From assembly GCA_036308445.1 (NCBI GenBank), contig JAXJVS010000109.1, forward strand, positions 1 through 52,324: 52,324 nucleotides of DNA, given 5' to 3'. The position numbers and the translations under genes were made by a program. This DNA is from MGBC113645 sp036308445. GTDB lineage: Bacteria > Bacillota_I > Bacilli_A > Erysipelotrichales > Coprobacillaceae. How positions within the stretch are numbered: position 1 is the stretch's first letter; each line of letters begins with the position of its first letter. Below, one piece after another: positions 51,972-52,324 of the stretch. The notes beneath the pieces were generated by a model, which saw only the letters and a program-made list of their open reading frames with translations, did not search any database and was not told the origin of the DNA.

Positions 51972-52324
51972 AATTTTCTCCTATAGTAATTAAAGGCTGA
52001 TCATATTCAATAGTTTCACCATTCTTTACAAGAATTTCTAGTACTTTCCCACTCACTTGAGCTTTGATTTCATTCATGACTTTCATTGCTTCTATGATAC
52101 ATAAGGTATCACCAACATTGACTTTATCACCAACTTTAATAAAAGGTTCTTCATTTTCACCACTAGCCTGATAATATGTTCCAACCAAAGGACTCTTTAC
52201 AACATAATTATCATTTTTATCATTCTTTTCTATTTTTTTATTTTCAGTTACTACTGGTATAGTATCTATATCTTTTTCTAAAGTTATTTTTAAATCTCCA
52301 TCCTGAATATTCATTTTGGAAATA
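51964..52324 (-). CDS. accB: Biotin carboxyl carrier protein AccB (5' end beyond the window)
   Basis: The C-terminal biotinyl domain is complete, with the biotin lysine in IEAMKVMNEI and the PLVGTYYQASGENEEPF segment. The frame stays open through the last base of the window (ISKMNIQDGDLKITLEKD), so the Met at 52314 is likely internal. AccB proteins usually have about 30 more N-terminal residues, here outside the window. It is the substrate of BirA and the first visible gene of the fatty-acid operon. Confidence 0.92.
   Translation of the reverse strand, partial: ISKMNIQDGDLKITLEKDIDTIPVVTENKKIEKNDKNDNYVVKSPLVGTYYQASGENEEPFIKVGDKVNVGDTLCIIEAMKVMNEIKAQVSGKVLEILVKNGETIEYDQPLITIGENYD

Noticed and set aside
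1..52324. CRISPR arrays, prophage modules, tRNA or rRNA genes
   Set aside because: No regularly spaced repeats, phage structural genes or RNA gene signatures were seen on reading both strands.

Overview
The window is AT-rich, with short intergenic spaces, consistent AGGAGG-type ribosome binding sites and many TAATG or ATGA gene junctions. Codon use, a FabK-type fatty-acid module, Rpn-family and ISL3 remnants and an enzyme set for gut alpha-glucans suggest a low-GC Firmicute of the Erysipelotrichia/Coprobacillaceae kind. That placement is inference, because no rRNA is present. Almost all long genes lie on the minus strand.

Layout. 1-0.2 kb: the 3' end of enolase. 0.4-3 kb: a decayed IS3-like element that cuts off the end of a SAM methyltransferase gene, then a TetR regulator and an MntP-like membrane protein. 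3-6.2 kb: a histidine phosphatase and MATE exporter operon behind a MerR-type promoter, with a divergent LysR regulator. 6.2-17 kb: a maltodextrin ABC importer (malEFG plus a second, large binding lipoprotein), a YesM/YesN-like two-component system, and the divergent msmK-type ATPase. 17-25.6 kb: a maltose PTS operon, malT-mapP-malQ-glk-glgB, divergent from a MalR-like LacI regulator. 25.7-32.5 kb: an Rpn-family pseudogene, an intergenic region with three hairpins, a LacI-glgP-maa operon whose maa is frameshifted, and a second malQ. 32.8-35.7 kb: an orphan PTS IIB, dead transposase genes and an RpiR regulator. 35.8-38.3 kb: a flavodoxin-like reductase, a P-loop kinase and a DUF362 protein, the last behind another MerR-type promoter. 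38.3-41.7 kb: a broken ROK gene, a IIB gene without a normal start codon, an unknown small protein, a PHP phosphoesterase and a ROK regulator with a clear operator. 41.8-52.3 kb: birA convergent on a complete type II fatty-acid operon, accBCDA-fabH-fabK-fabK2-fabD-fabG-fabF-fabZ.

How it works together. Maltodextrins would enter through MalEFG-MsmK. Maltose would enter through the PTS as maltose 6'-phosphate, which MapP dephosphorylates. MalQ, GlgP and the ROK glucokinase then feed glucose and glucose phosphates to glycolysis, and GlgB can branch glucans. The malE and msmK promoters share a palindrome placed just upstream of weak -35 boxes, as expected for activation by the AraC-type response regulator encoded between them. 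BirA would biotinylate AccB, the first known gene of the adjacent lipid operon.

No CRISPR, phage, toxin-antitoxin or obviously new defence system is visible. The most interesting items are regulatory: the shared activator palindrome, two matching MerR-type 19-bp-spacer promoters without a local MerR gene, and several small start-codon or frameshift lesions that can be read directly.
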